NCBI GenBank assembly: GCA_963693365.1
Contig: CAVNZM010000001.1
Location: forward strand, 1,364,001-1,428,000
DNA length: 64,000 nt
Direction of reading: 5' to 3'
From: Amoebidium appalachense
Lineage: Eukaryota > Ichthyosporea
Both the position numbers and the translations under genes were made by a program. The notes beneath the pieces are model-generated. The model was not told the DNA's origin, made no database searches, and saw only the letters and a program-made list of their open reading frames with translations. Positions within the stretch are counted from its first letter, which is position 1. Each line of letters starts with the position of its first letter. Below are positions 1-10,398 of the stretch, in pieces.

Positions 1-485
1 TACACTTTTACATCATGACGACAAGCACCCGATAACAGCTTTCTGTGTTTGAGAGCTGTTACACTTTTACATCTTGACGAGAATCATTAGATGATAGTTC
101 TGTGTATTGAGAGCTGTTACACTTTTACATCTTGACGAGAATCATTAGATGATAGCTCTGTGTATTGAGAGCTGTTACACTTTGACGTCGCGACAACAAA
201 TACCAGAGGACGCTCTCTGAGAGTTGTTACACTTTGACATCCTAACGAGAATACCCAAGTGACGGCTTTCTGAGAGTTGTTACACTTTTACATCATGACG
301 ATACTCCCCAAGTAACGGCTTTCTGAGAGCTGTTACATTCTGACATCCTAACGAGAATACCCCGGTGACGGCTTTCTGAGAGCTGTTACATTCTGACACC
401 CTAACGAGAATACCTAGGTAACGGCTTTCTGAGAGCTGTTACATTCTGACACCCTAACGAGAATACCTAAGTAACGGCTTTCGCA
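1..485. repeat. Tandem array, ~60 bp unit
   Basis: About eight degenerate copies of a ~60 bp unit that begins GAGCTGTTACACTTT and continues with ACGAGAATACC and GGCTTTCTGA. Units differ by small substitutions. There is no coding potential. The array runs off the left edge of the window, so its full length is unknown. It belongs to the mitochondrion-like repeat block. Confidence 0.8.
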
Positions 486-735
486 TCAACCCAAGCTCGC
501 TTAAGCTAATAGCATTACGCACAGGTACACAGTACCGACCTAGCTTAAGCGAATAACCTTGCGCACAGATACACAGTACTAAGCTAGCTTAAGCAATTTG
601 CCTTGCGCACAGGGAATCCATTTCAAGCTAGCTTAAGCTAATAGCCTTGCGCACAGGTACACAGTACCAAGCTAGCTTAGGCTATTCGTCTTGTGCACAG
701 GTACACAGTACCGACCTAGCTTAAGGCTCTACTGA
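486..735. repeat. Tandem array built on AAGCTAGCTTAAGC / GCGCACAGGTACACAG
   Basis: Four to five copies of a ~60 bp unit carrying the small palindrome AAGCTAGCTTAAGC followed by TTGCGCACAGGTACACAGTACC. The same unit recurs in the opposite orientation at 3925-4315, giving the left 4.3 kb a partly mirror-image layout. Non-coding. Confidence 0.8.
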
Positions 736-1013
736 GACTCTACCTGATGCGAATCAAGAGTCTGATCGGGTGAATTGCGAGTTGCGAGTTCATGACGAGC
801 TTGTCGTCGTATGAGGACAAGAGCATAAGACTTTTTCTTAGCGAGAAAGCTCTGAAGAGACTCTCACAACGAGTTGCTAGGACTAGACGAATTTGGAATC
901 CGGGAATTACCAATTCACCTGGTACGAGGAAGGAGAATTTTACAAGAGCATAAGAAAGTATCTTAACGAGAAGGTTCGGAAGAGACCAAACGCAAGAAGT
1001 TAGCATAACGACT
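736..1013. repeat. Double-hairpin repeat units
   Basis: Two units of a recurring element that folds as two adjacent hairpins. The first stem pairs CTTGTCGTC with a near-complementary GA(T/G)GACAAG around a GTAT-type loop. The second pairs CTTTTTCTT-type sequence with GAGAAAG. Flanking sequence repeats GAGACTCTACC and GAGTTGCGAGTT. The arrangement resembles mobile double-hairpin elements known from some mitochondrial genomes. Confidence 0.7.
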
Positions 1014-1262
1014 AAACAGATACCTCTTTCAATAAAAACAAAGGTACCAGCTAAACGATACCTCTTTCAATGAGCACTAAGGTACCAGCTAAACGATACC
1101 TCTTTCAATGAGCACCAAAATACCTCTTTCAATAAAAACCAAGGTACCTGCTCCAAGATACCTATTTCTATAAGAACAAAGGTACCTGCTAAACGATATT
1201 TCTTTCTATAAGAACAAAGGTACCAGCTAAAAGATACCTCTTTCAATGAGCATCAAGGTACT
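1014..1262. repeat. Tandem array, ~38 bp unit
   Basis: Six copies of a unit reading roughly GATACCTCTTTCAATGAG followed by CACCAAGGTACCAGCTAAAC. One copy is partly duplicated. AT-rich and non-coding. Confidence 0.75.
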
Positions 1263-1756
1263 CACAGAAAATAGCTTATGATTTAAACTTGTCTACTAGA
1301 GTATACCGTTATAGATACGCAACGATATAAAGAAATAATAAGGAAAGACAAGAATCTTATTAAATCTTAGGGTTTTCCTGCTTCTTAATAAATAAGTTAA
1401 TCAAATCTTTAGTAACTATTAACATAGCACGAGATTTCTTACTAAAGACAAGCTAAATCTACAGAGTTGGCAAGGTTCTGTGGTTTAGCATATTCTGATT
1501 ATACCTAAGAAGGGTGTGGAATTCAAAGTAAAGACAAGCTAAATCTACAGAGTTGGCAAGATTCTGGAGATTAACATTGTCTGACTTCTTCAGAAAGCAC
1601 ATAATTACTTATATGAAAAGTATAAACTAAGACTGATAGATTAAAGATACATAACTTTAAGTCTAAAACGAAGTGGCAAATTCATAATAAACTCTTGGGT
1701 ATACGTTATTTAATAAGCATCTTTAGGAATGAAAACCTTTATTAAGTTCATAAATT
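1263..1756. other. AT-rich spacer with short direct repeats
   Basis: No gene recognised. A ~38 bp segment starting GTAAAGACAAGCTAAATC occurs at about 1448 and again at 1529. A second segment starting CATAACTTTAAGTCTAAAAC occurs at 1650 and at 1857, inside the neighbouring palindrome arm. Composition matches the rest of the mitochondrion-like block. Confidence 0.5.
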
Positions 1757-2370
1757 GGAGCACCGCGAAAGTTCCGTAGATTTCCGTAGGTACCCAAATT
1801 ATAATCTACTAAAATTCCAAGAGTGGCAAGATCTTGGAGTTTTAATAATTTACCCTACATAACTTTAAGTCTAAAACGAAGTGGCAAATTCATAATGAAC
1901 TTTTAGCTATATCTGCTTTAATAAACAGCTTTATTGATGAAGGTTTTTATAAAATCTATAAAATCCAATTTCTGCTCTACTAAAATTCAAAAATTGACGC
2001 TTTTTTGAAATTTGACGATTTTTCGAAATTTGACGATTTTCCGAAATTTGACATTTTCTGTATTTAGGATTTTTATTTTCATCTTATATTCCTGACGTTT
2101 TCTTGGGGAGAAAGTAGAGAGGGGGCGCGCGATGAGAATTATCTCTAGGGGGCCCCCTAGAGATAATTCTTCACCTCGCCCCCTCCCTCTCTACTTTCTT
2201 TCCAAGCTTCCGTCAGGATATAAGATCCAAATTAAAATTCTAAATCCAGCATATGGTAAAATGTCAAAAATCCGGATCCAGAAGTGACGAATCTGAGAAT
2301 CGGAGGTTTAACAAATCATAATTTTGGTACCTACGGAAATCTACGGAACTTTCGCGGTGCTCCAATCTAT
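1757..2370. repeat. Large imperfect palindrome centred near 2150
   Basis: The outer arms begin GAGCACCGCGAAAGTTCCG at 1757 and end with its reverse complement near 2368. The centre at 2133-2166 is a perfect palindrome built on CTCTAGGGGGCCCCCTAGAG. Between these, both arms share the CATCTTATATTCCTGACG and GTAGAGAGGGGGCG blocks with small differences. A single arm ending exactly at the GGGGGCCCC centre recurs at 14938-15146. This suits the terminal inverted sequence of a linear mitochondrial chromosome captured as a head-to-head dimer. That role is inferred. Confidence 0.8.
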
Positions 2371-3210
2371 GGGTTTAATCGGATTCTTAAAGGTAATAAA
2401 AAAGAAAGCATTATGTTATAGTACTTAATTAGTGGGAAAACATAATTTTAAAGAGTAGGTGCGAGGACTAAACGAGTTGCGAGTTGCGAGTTCTAGACGA
2501 GCTTGTCGTCGTATCATGACAAGAACATAAGACTTATCTCTTAGCTAGAAAGCTCTGAAGAGACTCTCACAACGAGCTTGTCGTCGTAGGATGATAAGAG
2601 CATAAGACATTTCTCTTAGCGAGAAAGCTCTTCTGAGACTCTACCTGATGCGAGAGTATGATCGAGTTCACAACGAGCTTGTCGTCGTATGATGATAAGA
2701 GCATAAGACTTTTCTCTTAGCGAGAAAGCTCAAATGAGACTCTACCCGAGGCGAGTCTAAAGTATGATCGGGTGAGTTATCAGATACGAGTATGATAGGG
2801 TGAATTACGAGAGGCGAGGCGAGAGTATGATAGGGTGAATTACGAGAGGCGAGGCGAGAGTATGATAGGGTGAATTACGAGAGGCGAGTCTGATCTAAGG
2901 GTATGATCAGATGAATTACCAGAGACGAGTATGATCGGGTGAATTGCGAGTTCACAACGAGCTTGTCGTCATATGATGACAAGAGCATAAGACTTTTCTC
3001 TTAGCGAGAAAGCTCTACTGAGACTCTACCAGAATCGGATCGAAGGGTATGATCAGGTGAATTACCAGAGACGAGTCGAAAGTATAATCGGGTGAATTAC
3101 CAGAATCGGATCGAAGGGTATGATCAGGTGAATTGCGAGTTCCCAACGAGCGGCGACTCTTTAGAGACTCTACCAGAGACGAGTCGAAAGTATGATTGGG
3201 TGAATTACCA
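2371..3210. repeat. Double-hairpin array, same orientation as 736-1013
   Basis: After ~110 bp of AT-rich spacer, four or more units carry GACGAGCTTGTCGTCGTATG followed by GACAAGAGCATAAGAC and TTCTCTTAGCGAGAAAGCTC. They are separated by repeated GAGTATGAT(C/A)GGGTGAATTAC motifs. Each unit forms two stems. No reading frame of interest. Confidence 0.7.
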
Positions 3211-3400
3211 GAGGACCTGTCTCTTCACCCATCTGTACACGCATCTGCATCCCAGGTGACCTGTCTCTTCACCTATCTGCACACGTATCTGCATATTAAG
3301 TGAATTAACTCTTTACTTCTCTTCATCCATCTGCACACGCATCTGCATATCAGGTGACCTGTCTCTTCACCTATCTACATACTCATACAAGGTGAATAGG
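3211..3400. repeat. Tandem array, ~50-60 bp unit
   Basis: Four copies of a unit reading GACCTGTCTCTTCACC(C/T)ATCTG followed by CACACGCATCTGCAT. Non-coding and unlike the neighbouring hairpin units in sequence. Confidence 0.7.
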
Positions 3401-3924
3401 CAATCTGGAGATTACAAGAGTCTCAGTAGAGCCTTCTCTCTAAGAAACGTTCTTATGCTTTGGTAATCTTGTGATTCCAAGAGTCTCGCTTGAGCCTTCT
3501 CCCTAAGAAACGTTCTTATGCTTTGGTAATCTTGGGATTCCAAGAGTCTCGCTTGAGCCTTCTCCCTAAGAGAAGAGTCTTATGCTCTTGTCATCAGACA
3601 ACGACAAGCTCGTCTAGGACTCTCAACTCGCAGATGTCTTCTGGTGAGCTATCTCTTGATAGAATATTTCTAGGTGGAAGGTCTCTTGGTGTGATCGTCT
3701 TGGGTTGATGCGAACGTCTTGCGTAGGTCGTCATGATCTAAACTTCCTTCGTTGGTCGTCATGCCTTGATATGACCTTCTTGTGTTAGGTCTCAGTAGAG
3801 CTTTCTCGCTAAGAGGAAAGTCTTTTGCTCTTGTCATCATACTACGACAAGCTCGTTGGGACTCGCAATGCTGTTTTGTAATTAAATAGATAGTATTTAT
3901 GCTACGATATGAAAGCTTGTTAAT
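3401..3924. repeat. Double-hairpin array, inverted orientation
   Basis: Units read as the reverse complement of those at 736-1013 and 2480-3210: GAGCCTTCTC(C/T)CTAAGAGAAG followed by TCTTATGCTCTTGTCATC and ACGACAAGCTCGT. Several copies have GAAACGTTCTTATGCTTTGG in place of the second stem. The change of orientation lies downstream of the palindrome centred near 2150. Confidence 0.7.
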
Positions 3925-4315
3925 TTAAACTAGCTTGATACTGTGTACCTGTGCGCAAGACTACTAGCCTAAGCTAGCTTGGGATTGTATCCCTGTGCGC
4001 AAGACAAATTGGTTAAGCTCGCTTTGTATTGTATACCTGTGCGCAAGGCTACTAGCCTAAGCTAGCTTGGAATGGAATCCTTGTGCATAAAACGATTTGA
4101 CTAAGCTCGCTTGGAATGAAATCCCTGTGCATAAAACGATTTGACTAAGCTCACTTGGAATGGAATCCCTGTGCATAAAGCGATTGGACTAAGCTTGCTT
4201 GGTACTGTGTACCTGTGCGCAAGGCTATTAGCTTAAGCTAGCTTGAAATGGATTCCCTGTGCGCAAGACAAATCGGTTAAGCTCACTTGGTATTGTATAC
4301 CTGTTTAAGTCGGAG
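3925..4315. repeat. Inverted copy of the GCGCACAGG array
   Basis: Six copies of a ~60 bp unit reading AAGCTAGCTTGG(A/T)A followed by a TGTGCGCAAG or TGTGCATAAAACG end. It is the reverse-complement counterpart of the array at 486-735, with more divergence between copies. Confidence 0.75.
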
Positions 4316-4693
4316 CCTGTAAAATTTGCGTATCATCTAGGAGATAAAGAAGGTTTAAAAAGCAAGAGTTTCATTTGAGCCTTATCGCTAAGAGAAAAGT
4401 CTTATGCTCTTGTCCTCATACGACTACAAGCTCGTTATGAACTCGCAACTCGTCTAGTCCTAGCAGAGTTATTATTACTCTAACCGTATGAACTCGCAGA
4501 GTTATTATTACTCTAACCGTATGAGAGTCTCTCTTGAGCCTTATCGCTAAGAAACATTCTTATGCTTTTATAATTTTGGAATTCCAAACTCGTCTAGTAC
4601 TCACAACTCGCAGATGTCTTATGGTGAGCTATCTCTTGATAGAACGTCTTGCGTGGATCGTCATGCCTTGATGCGAATGTATTGGATTGGTCG
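4316..4693. repeat. Further double-hairpin units, interrupted by copia
   Basis: Inverted-orientation double-hairpin units, partly degenerate, with GAGTTATTATTACTCTAACC duplicated. The block ends abruptly at a copia internal fragment and LTR starting at about 4694. Confidence 0.6.
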
Positions 4694-5668
4694 TCATGCG
4701 TTGAGCGCAGTGGAAGCGTGCTGGGCCCATAACCTGTTTAATTGTATAAGTATTTGGGATGTAAGCAGAGACACAGTGGTGCAGTGTGAAAACACCACAG
4801 ACACACACAACAACAAAACACGGAGCGATCGGAGAAGTGTACACAACAGACATCAATGTTTAGACACGACTGAACTCAATTTATTTTGATCGCTAATAAA
4901 TACCTGAAATTCCCTTAAGTTAAATCCATACATGATTTCCGACCAGTCGGAAATCAGATCTATGTCTAAAATAACCAATCACAATTAACTGATTATTTCC
5001 CGGATAGATCCGGAGGCACAGGAACGCACACCATAGGTCACAGCTATAAGAAAGAAAAGAGGTGAAGAGTAACGAGGAAAGAGGTGATGTTTCTAACCTA
5101 TCATCGGCTACAAAGACTCAGACATTTTCTGACTAAGTCCACTGATTGGATATAGTACGGCAACACACAAAACAAAAGTGTTTGACTAAGCTATGAATCA
5201 TACCTGACAAGCTAAAGTGTAGCCTAAGTGTTTTTCTACCAATCAAAACATAACGAGTAATATAAATCTACTCAACGTATATTAGTGAGAGAGAAATATA
5301 ATTATGTGAAAGGAAACAAGAGAAGAAAGAAAGAGAAAAGAAAGAAGAAGAAAGAGGAAAAAGAAAAGAAAGCAGGACAGAAAACACGAACAGCAAAACA
5401 CAGTTATAACCGAAGATATTCATGTACACATAACATGTACACGTTTCTCCCTTACTGGGTAGACTCGTGTACCTATAATCAGTTGCTGTAATCGATATCT
5501 AAACACACGAATATAGCCGACACAACACGATTACAAGTACTCAAATACACTGGAGATCGATCTCATAATTTACGTACAAGGAGCACATCTCTTTCACTAA
5601 GTGAATGAATGAAAACATAACACGAACTGAGAAGATCTTACAATATGTAAATACCACGTATTATAACA
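4694..5668 (-). mobile_element. copia LTR (family I) with primer-binding site
   Basis: The full LTR is 4727-5668 (942 bp, TG...CA ends on the plus strand). Read on the minus strand it is the 5' LTR, because bases 4704-4726 contain the primer-binding site complementary to the 5' half of initiator tRNA-Met (GCGTGCTGGGCCCATAACC on the plus strand). About 33 bp of internal sequence remain before truncation. Close relatives lie at 52010-52941 and 53044-53753. It sits between mitochondrion-like repeats and a Ngaro fragment. Confidence 0.8.
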
Positions 5669-5758
5669 GCTGGGGCAGCGGGCGGGCCTCCGGGTCTGAG
5701 CCTCGGGGGAAGGGGGTGGTTAGCAAGGGTGGGGCACCCTCGGGGAGATCCCGGCATC

Positions 5759-5789
<31 letters not shown>

Positions 5790-6967
5790 CAGGGCCCCGG
5801 GGGGTTAGAGTAGGGCAGCTGGGCCCGAGGAAGGGTTTGCAGGGAGGGCAGCGGGGCCCTGTGCAGGGGATGCCCGAGCACGCGGGGGTGTGGGCGGACA
5901 CAGAGTTAGAAGAAGCTTAAGGGGAAGCCTCCGGGAGTGCTAGGTGAGTGTAAGGGGGGGGAGGCTCGTGGGATGGGGGGGGACTAAAATTATGTGCAGT
6001 GGCCAGAATAACGTCCTTGTGTAGGGACATTTATTCTTGGCGCGCGCGGGCGCCGTAGTTGGCCTGCGAAAAAAATTTACTGAGCCCGAGTGGCCCGTTT
6101 TTCCCGAGCTCCGTGTCCTTGTACCCGTGTATCCTAGCTCCTAGCCCCTATGTTCTATCTGTGGGTGTGGGTGTGCGCGTAGACTAGGCATTGTGCTTGC
6201 AGTCTTTGCGGGGGGGTGTGCCAGAGCAGAGCGGGCACATGTGGGAGAAGGGGCAGGGCTGCTTAGCGCAGGACCGACCGTTGATGTGGAAATTCCTGCA
6301 GTGTGTCGCGGGTAGATCCACGGGTCGGGCCGGTGGTGCCGGGCCGGGTTGCGGGCGGTGAGGGCGGCAAGGACGGCGTCCTGAGAAGTAATTGGCGGGG
6401 ATGGCGGGGCCTGAGGAGGGACTTCAGGAGGGGGAGAGTAGCCGGAGGGTCCGTAGCGGTTAGGGCCTCCGGAGGCGCGTCAGTGCCCGCGGGAGCGTTG
6501 GTCAGCCTGTGGCGGAGGTCGCTGCGGGTTAGGGGCTTAGGTGCCGCGGCAGGGGCGGTGGCTGAGGCCTGGCGCTATTTCGGCGGCATGCTGACCGGCG
6601 TAGGGAAAGATAGGGAGAATGAAAAGAAAATATAGCTGTAAAGCTGTAGGTGCTCAACACAGAAGATGTGTCTGTTGCTTGCTGATCTGCTAAAAACTGT
6701 CGTGCTTATATACCTGAGGCTACCGATCTGCCCCAATCAAAATCGATCTAGTGTTATGTGAAATCTGAACCTGAGCCAATCAAACTCGGTCTAGTGATCT
6801 GTGGAATCTGATGTTTTGATCGGCTAATAGGTGCCTGTATGCGGGCAGCCGAACGCGAGCTGCTAAAACACGAAATGAAACCTACATGGTTATGTTGATA
6901 TCGGACACCCATCCTACGTGTTTACCCAGAAAAATATTTATGTCAATAAAACTCCACAAATAAAACC
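5669..6967 (-). mobile_element. 5' fragment of Ngaro-like element
   Basis: Minus-strand remnant holding the A1 terminal repeat (about 6625-6967, with a TATA box near 6713), the start of gag (Met-Pro-Pro-Lys-Lys-type start near 6591), a deleted gag middle, the gag zinc-finger end with altered reading frame, and the beginning of the RT reading frame with a 28 bp G run (5759-5786, C on the sense strand). RT-RNase H and recombinase are absent. The left end abuts the copia LTR; the right end returns to mitochondrion-like repeats. Non-functional. Confidence 0.75.
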
Positions 6968-7383
6968 ATTGCGTTGGTTCTCTTCCGAGCCTTCTCGCTA
7001 AGAGAAGAGTCTTATGCTCTTGTCATCATACGACGACAAGCTCGTATTAGTCCTTGCAACTCGTTTAGTCCTCGCAACTCATTTAGTCTTCACAACTCGT
7101 TGGGACTCACAAATCATCTAGTATTAGTATTCAGACACTAGTAGATAAATTTAAATGCATACATGTAATATTCTTACAGGAACTCGGTACAAATAATATC
7201 TTAACTTTGGGTATAAGAGATGTACTGCTTTAGAAAATAATCTTACAAAGAATGGCAGAATACAATTAACATAATGATCCCTAGAGATTCCACTATATGC
7301 GGGAACCTAATTTTAATAAACGAGACTAGACAGAAATCTTATTTCGGCAGTAAAATAACGTTAATATTGGAAATTCCGCAGTT
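6968..7383. other. Mitochondrion-like repeat and AT-rich spacer between two retroelements
   Basis: It starts with one double-hairpin unit in inverted orientation (6975-7060: GAGCCTTCTCGCTAAGAGAAG then TCTTATGCTCTTGTCATC), then AT-rich sequence without a recognisable gene. It continues the block broken by the insertion on its left, which shows that the repeats pre-date both neighbouring retroelements. Confidence 0.55.
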
Positions 7384-8056
7384 CTATGAAAACTACTCCG
7401 GGACGTGTGTTGCCTCTAGGGGGACATCCCCTTGGACGAAAGTGAACCTGCAATGGTTGTAAACCACGGCAAGCCCCCAGTCATCAATTTATTGATCCGT
7501 GAGGTCCTTGTGCCCAAAAAACGGGGGAAGTCTTCGCCCCGTGAAAAAACAGCACGTATGTGGGGATCAATGGGGGTTGAGTGTAGGGTGTAGGTGGGTG
7601 GGTGAAAAAGAAAATATAGCTGTAAAGCTGTAGGTGCTAAACACAGAGGATGTGTTGTTGCTTGCTGATCTGCTAAAAACTGTCGTGCTTATATACCTAA
7701 GGCTGCCGAACTGAGCCAATCAAAACCGATCTAGTGTTATGTGAAATCTTATCCTGAGCCAATCAAACTCGGTCTAGTGATCTGTGGAATCTGATGCTTT
7801 GATCGGCTAATAGGTGCCCGTATGCGGGCAGCCGAACGCGAACTGCTAAAACATGAAACGAAGCCTGTTGATATCGGACACCCATCCTACGTGTTTACCC
7901 AGAAAAATATTTATGTCAATAATTTCCACAAATAAAACCTCTATGAAAACTACTCCGGGACGTGTGTTGCCTCTAGGGGGACATCCCCTTGGACGAAAGT
8001 GAACCTGCAATGGTTGTAAACCACGGCACGAGAGCAGTATGCTTGCTCCAAAGGTT

Positions 8057-9328
8057 TCACTTAAGAATAGAGGCGAATACACGTGTGGTAGTGGCAGCAA
8101 TGGAGGCCGGACGAAGTCGGGTATAGATCAGGAAACAGTCGGAGGACCACCTGCCGAGTTGTTTGATCCGGGAGTCGTCGACCCCGGCCTCAGCCAGTGC
8201 TGTGGGCCCCCCGATGCGGAGGCTGTGTCCGGCAAACCGGGAGGGTGAGAGGCCTGCCCGGGAGAGGAGGGCACGGAAGTCGGCAGAGAAAGCACTCTTG
8301 GTGTAGGGGATGCCACCGAGACTGAAGAGGGGGTCGTTGGGTTGACCGGACGTTGTATCCAGGAACTGCCGGAGGAGATGGGCTGGGGAGAAGTGGGTGA
8401 GGGGCAGGGCAGCTAGAGTGACGTTGACACCTCGGGCCTGTACATCCGTCTTAGAGGTTGGCAGGTGGAGGGTGGCATGGGACAAAGTACCGGTGGGGGT
8501 GTAGGTGAAGGTCACGTCTTTCCGTTTAACGTGACGGGACGGGTCAAAGGAAGTCAGGGTTTTGGAGGTAAATTCCCCCGAACGGAGGAGACCACAGAAA
8601 CCGACGATGAGGGCCGTCCATAGCCGTAGATTAGCCGAGGAGGCCTTGGTGGGGCACTGGCCATGGAGTAGGCTAAGGTGGGAGGGCAGGAGGGGCTCCC
8701 TGGTGGATGATCGGGGTCGGATGTTGTGAGAAAGCTGCCATCTGCCCACCCCTCGGAAGAACCAGGCCAGAGACTTGTCGTGGGGGTAGGGAGCAGGGAG
8801 GCCCATGTCGAGGTGGAGTCTGGTGATGGCTGAATTGTAGCCGGCCAAGGAAGAGGCCTGTACCACTCGTTGGGCACACCAGGCGAGAAAAAGCTGCACG
8901 GTGTGGGGGGAGGCCGGGAGGGAGGACCCGGCGGAGGATTGCAGCCGAGATGCCACACAAAAATCGATGAACACTTTTTTTTTTTGTACCCTGGAGTAAA
9001 AGGCCCGAGAGTCGAGGTTGAGACTCAGGGCCTGGCATTCCTGCAGGGTAGTGGTGGCACGAAGCAGCTCGGCCGGAGCAAAGTGGGGGGCCAATCGGCC
9101 AGCGTTGCTCCGGAAGGGGAGATCTGGGGGGGGGGGGGGGGGGGGGGGGGGGGGTGAGCCCAGGGGAAGGGATAGGAACTTGTGGACCCAGAAGGGGAAG
9201 GGGCAGGGCTCCGGTTGCAGGTAAGGTCGGAGTCGTCGGGTCCGGGGAAGTTGGTTACGGAGGAGCTGCGCGGCGAATGATTGGGCTGGGTAGGGGGGCC
9301 AGCAGCTCCCAGAGGCGGGAGGTGTCAA
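8057..9328 (-). CDS. Tyrosine recombinase of Ngaro-like element E3
   Basis: A 423-residue open frame. Residues 1-60 are leftover RT-leader and RNase H tail, followed by a polyproline stretch encoded by the 29 bp C tract and then the recombinase. Catalytic signatures are visible: LLRSGE (first Arg), GHSLRIGG (His-x-x-Arg), LGRWSS and the Tyr in LIYTRL near the C-terminus. It would cut and rejoin circular cDNA during integration. Compared with E1 and E2 the stop just before the C tract is missing (TCA in place of TAA), so the RNase H tail and recombinase are one frame. A Pro replaces the Ala after GHSLRIGG, which might affect activity. A short A-run expansion adds lysines near residue 114. Confidence 0.85.
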   Translation of the reverse strand: MTPPASGSCWPPYPAQSFAAQLLRNQLPRTRRLRPYLQPEPCPFPFWVHKFLSLPLGSPPPPPPPPPPDLPFRSNAGRLAPHFAPAELLRATTTLQECQALSLNLDSRAFYSRVQKKKVFIDFCVASRLQSSAGSSLPASPHTVQLFLAWCAQRVVQASSLAGYNSAITRLHLDMGLPAPYPHDKSLAWFFRGVGRWQLSHNIRPRSSTREPLLPSHLSLLHGQCPTKASSANLRLWTALIVGFCGLLRSGEFTSKTLTSFDPSRHVKRKDVTFTYTPTGTLSHATLHLPTSKTDVQARGVNVTLAALPLTHFSPAHLLRQFLDTTSGQPNDPLFSLGGIPYTKSAFSADFRALLSRAGLSPSRFAGHSLRIGGPTALAEAGVDDSRIKQLGRWSSDCFLIYTRLRPASIAATTTRVFASILK

Positions 9329-9423
9329 CGTGGTGCTGGGGCAGCGGGCGGGCCACCGGGGCTGAGCCTCGGGGGAAGGGGGTGGTTAGCAAGGGTGGGG
9401 CACCCTCGGGGAGATCCCGGCAT

Positions 9424-9460
<37 letters not shown>

Positions 9461-9795
9461 CAGGGCCCCGGGGGGTTAGAGTAGGGCAGCTGGGCCCGAG
9501 GGAGGGTTTGCAGGGAGGGCAGCGGGGCCCTGTGCAGGGGATGCCCGAGCACGCGCGGGTGTGGGCGTACACAGAGTTAGAAGAAGGGAGGGAGCGCTAG
9601 GTGAGTGTAAGGGGGGGAGGCTCGTGGGATGGGGGGGGAGTAAATTTATGTGCAGTGGCCAGAATAACGTCTTTGTGTAGGGACATTTATTCTTGGCGCG
9701 CGCGGGCGCCGTAGTTGGCCTGCGAAAAATGTTACTCAGCCCTAGTGCCCCGTTTTTCCCGAGCTCCGTGTCCTTGGACCCGTGTAACCTAGCTC

Positions 9796-10398
9796 CTAGC
9801 CCCTATGTTCTATCTGTGGGTGTGGGTGTGCGCGTAGACTAGGCATTGTGCTTGCAGTCTTTGCGGGGGTGTGTGCCAGAGCAGAGCGGGCACACGTGGG
9901 AGAAGGGGCAGGGCTGCTTAGCGCAGGACCGACCGTTGTGGAAATTCCTGCAGTGTGTTGCGGGTAGATCCACGGGTCGGGCCGGTGGTGCCGGGCCGGG
10001 TTGCGGGCCGGGTCGGTTGGGGGTTTGTCCCCCGCCGGGCTTGTGGGGGGGCTCGAAACCATCAAGACCACAGCCGGGCTTGGGGTACATGGGGCAGGCC
10101 GCGCTGGGGTGGTCGGGGAAGCCGCAACGCTGACATGCGTCCGGGATGAGCAGAGTGGGTGGCAGGAGGAGATCCTGGTGGAGTTGGGCGAGCAGGTTGG
10201 GACACTCGATCGGAGCCCGACCCTGTTGGTGGGCAACGGTTCGGGCGTATACGTCATAGTTGTGGATCTGGGTCCACGGGTATCGGGTGCTGAGGCGAGT
10301 GATGCGTTGGTCAGCCTGTGGCGGAGGTCGCTGCGGGTTAGGCGCTTAGGTGCCGCGGTAGGGGCGGCGGCTGAGGCCTGGCGCTTTTTCGGCGGCAT
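9796..10398 (-). pseudogene. Gag-like protein of E3, internally deleted
   Basis: The reading frame begins with the Met-Pro-Pro-Lys-Lys start typical of this element (ATG at 10398), followed by an Ala/Lys-rich basic segment with the SDLRHRLTNA motif. The middle of gag is missing. The zinc-finger region (CRNFH...CAKQPCPFSHVCPLC...C) survives at 9839-10090 in another frame. The initiator region and zinc fingers are therefore no longer in one protein. Intact relatives would bind element RNA. Confidence 0.65.

Noticed and set aside
1-735. Regular ~60 bp repeats at the left edge as a possible CRISPR array
   Set aside because: Repeats are degenerate and contiguous with no unique spacers of constant length, the surrounding DNA is eukaryotic, and there are no cas genes.
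5638-5920. Gly- or Pro-rich frames across G/C homopolymers (also near 9255-9600, 20097-20546, 21351-21595, 34254-34472, 48320-48609)
   Set aside because: They are homopolymer translations or antisense shadows of the Ngaro coding region or introns.
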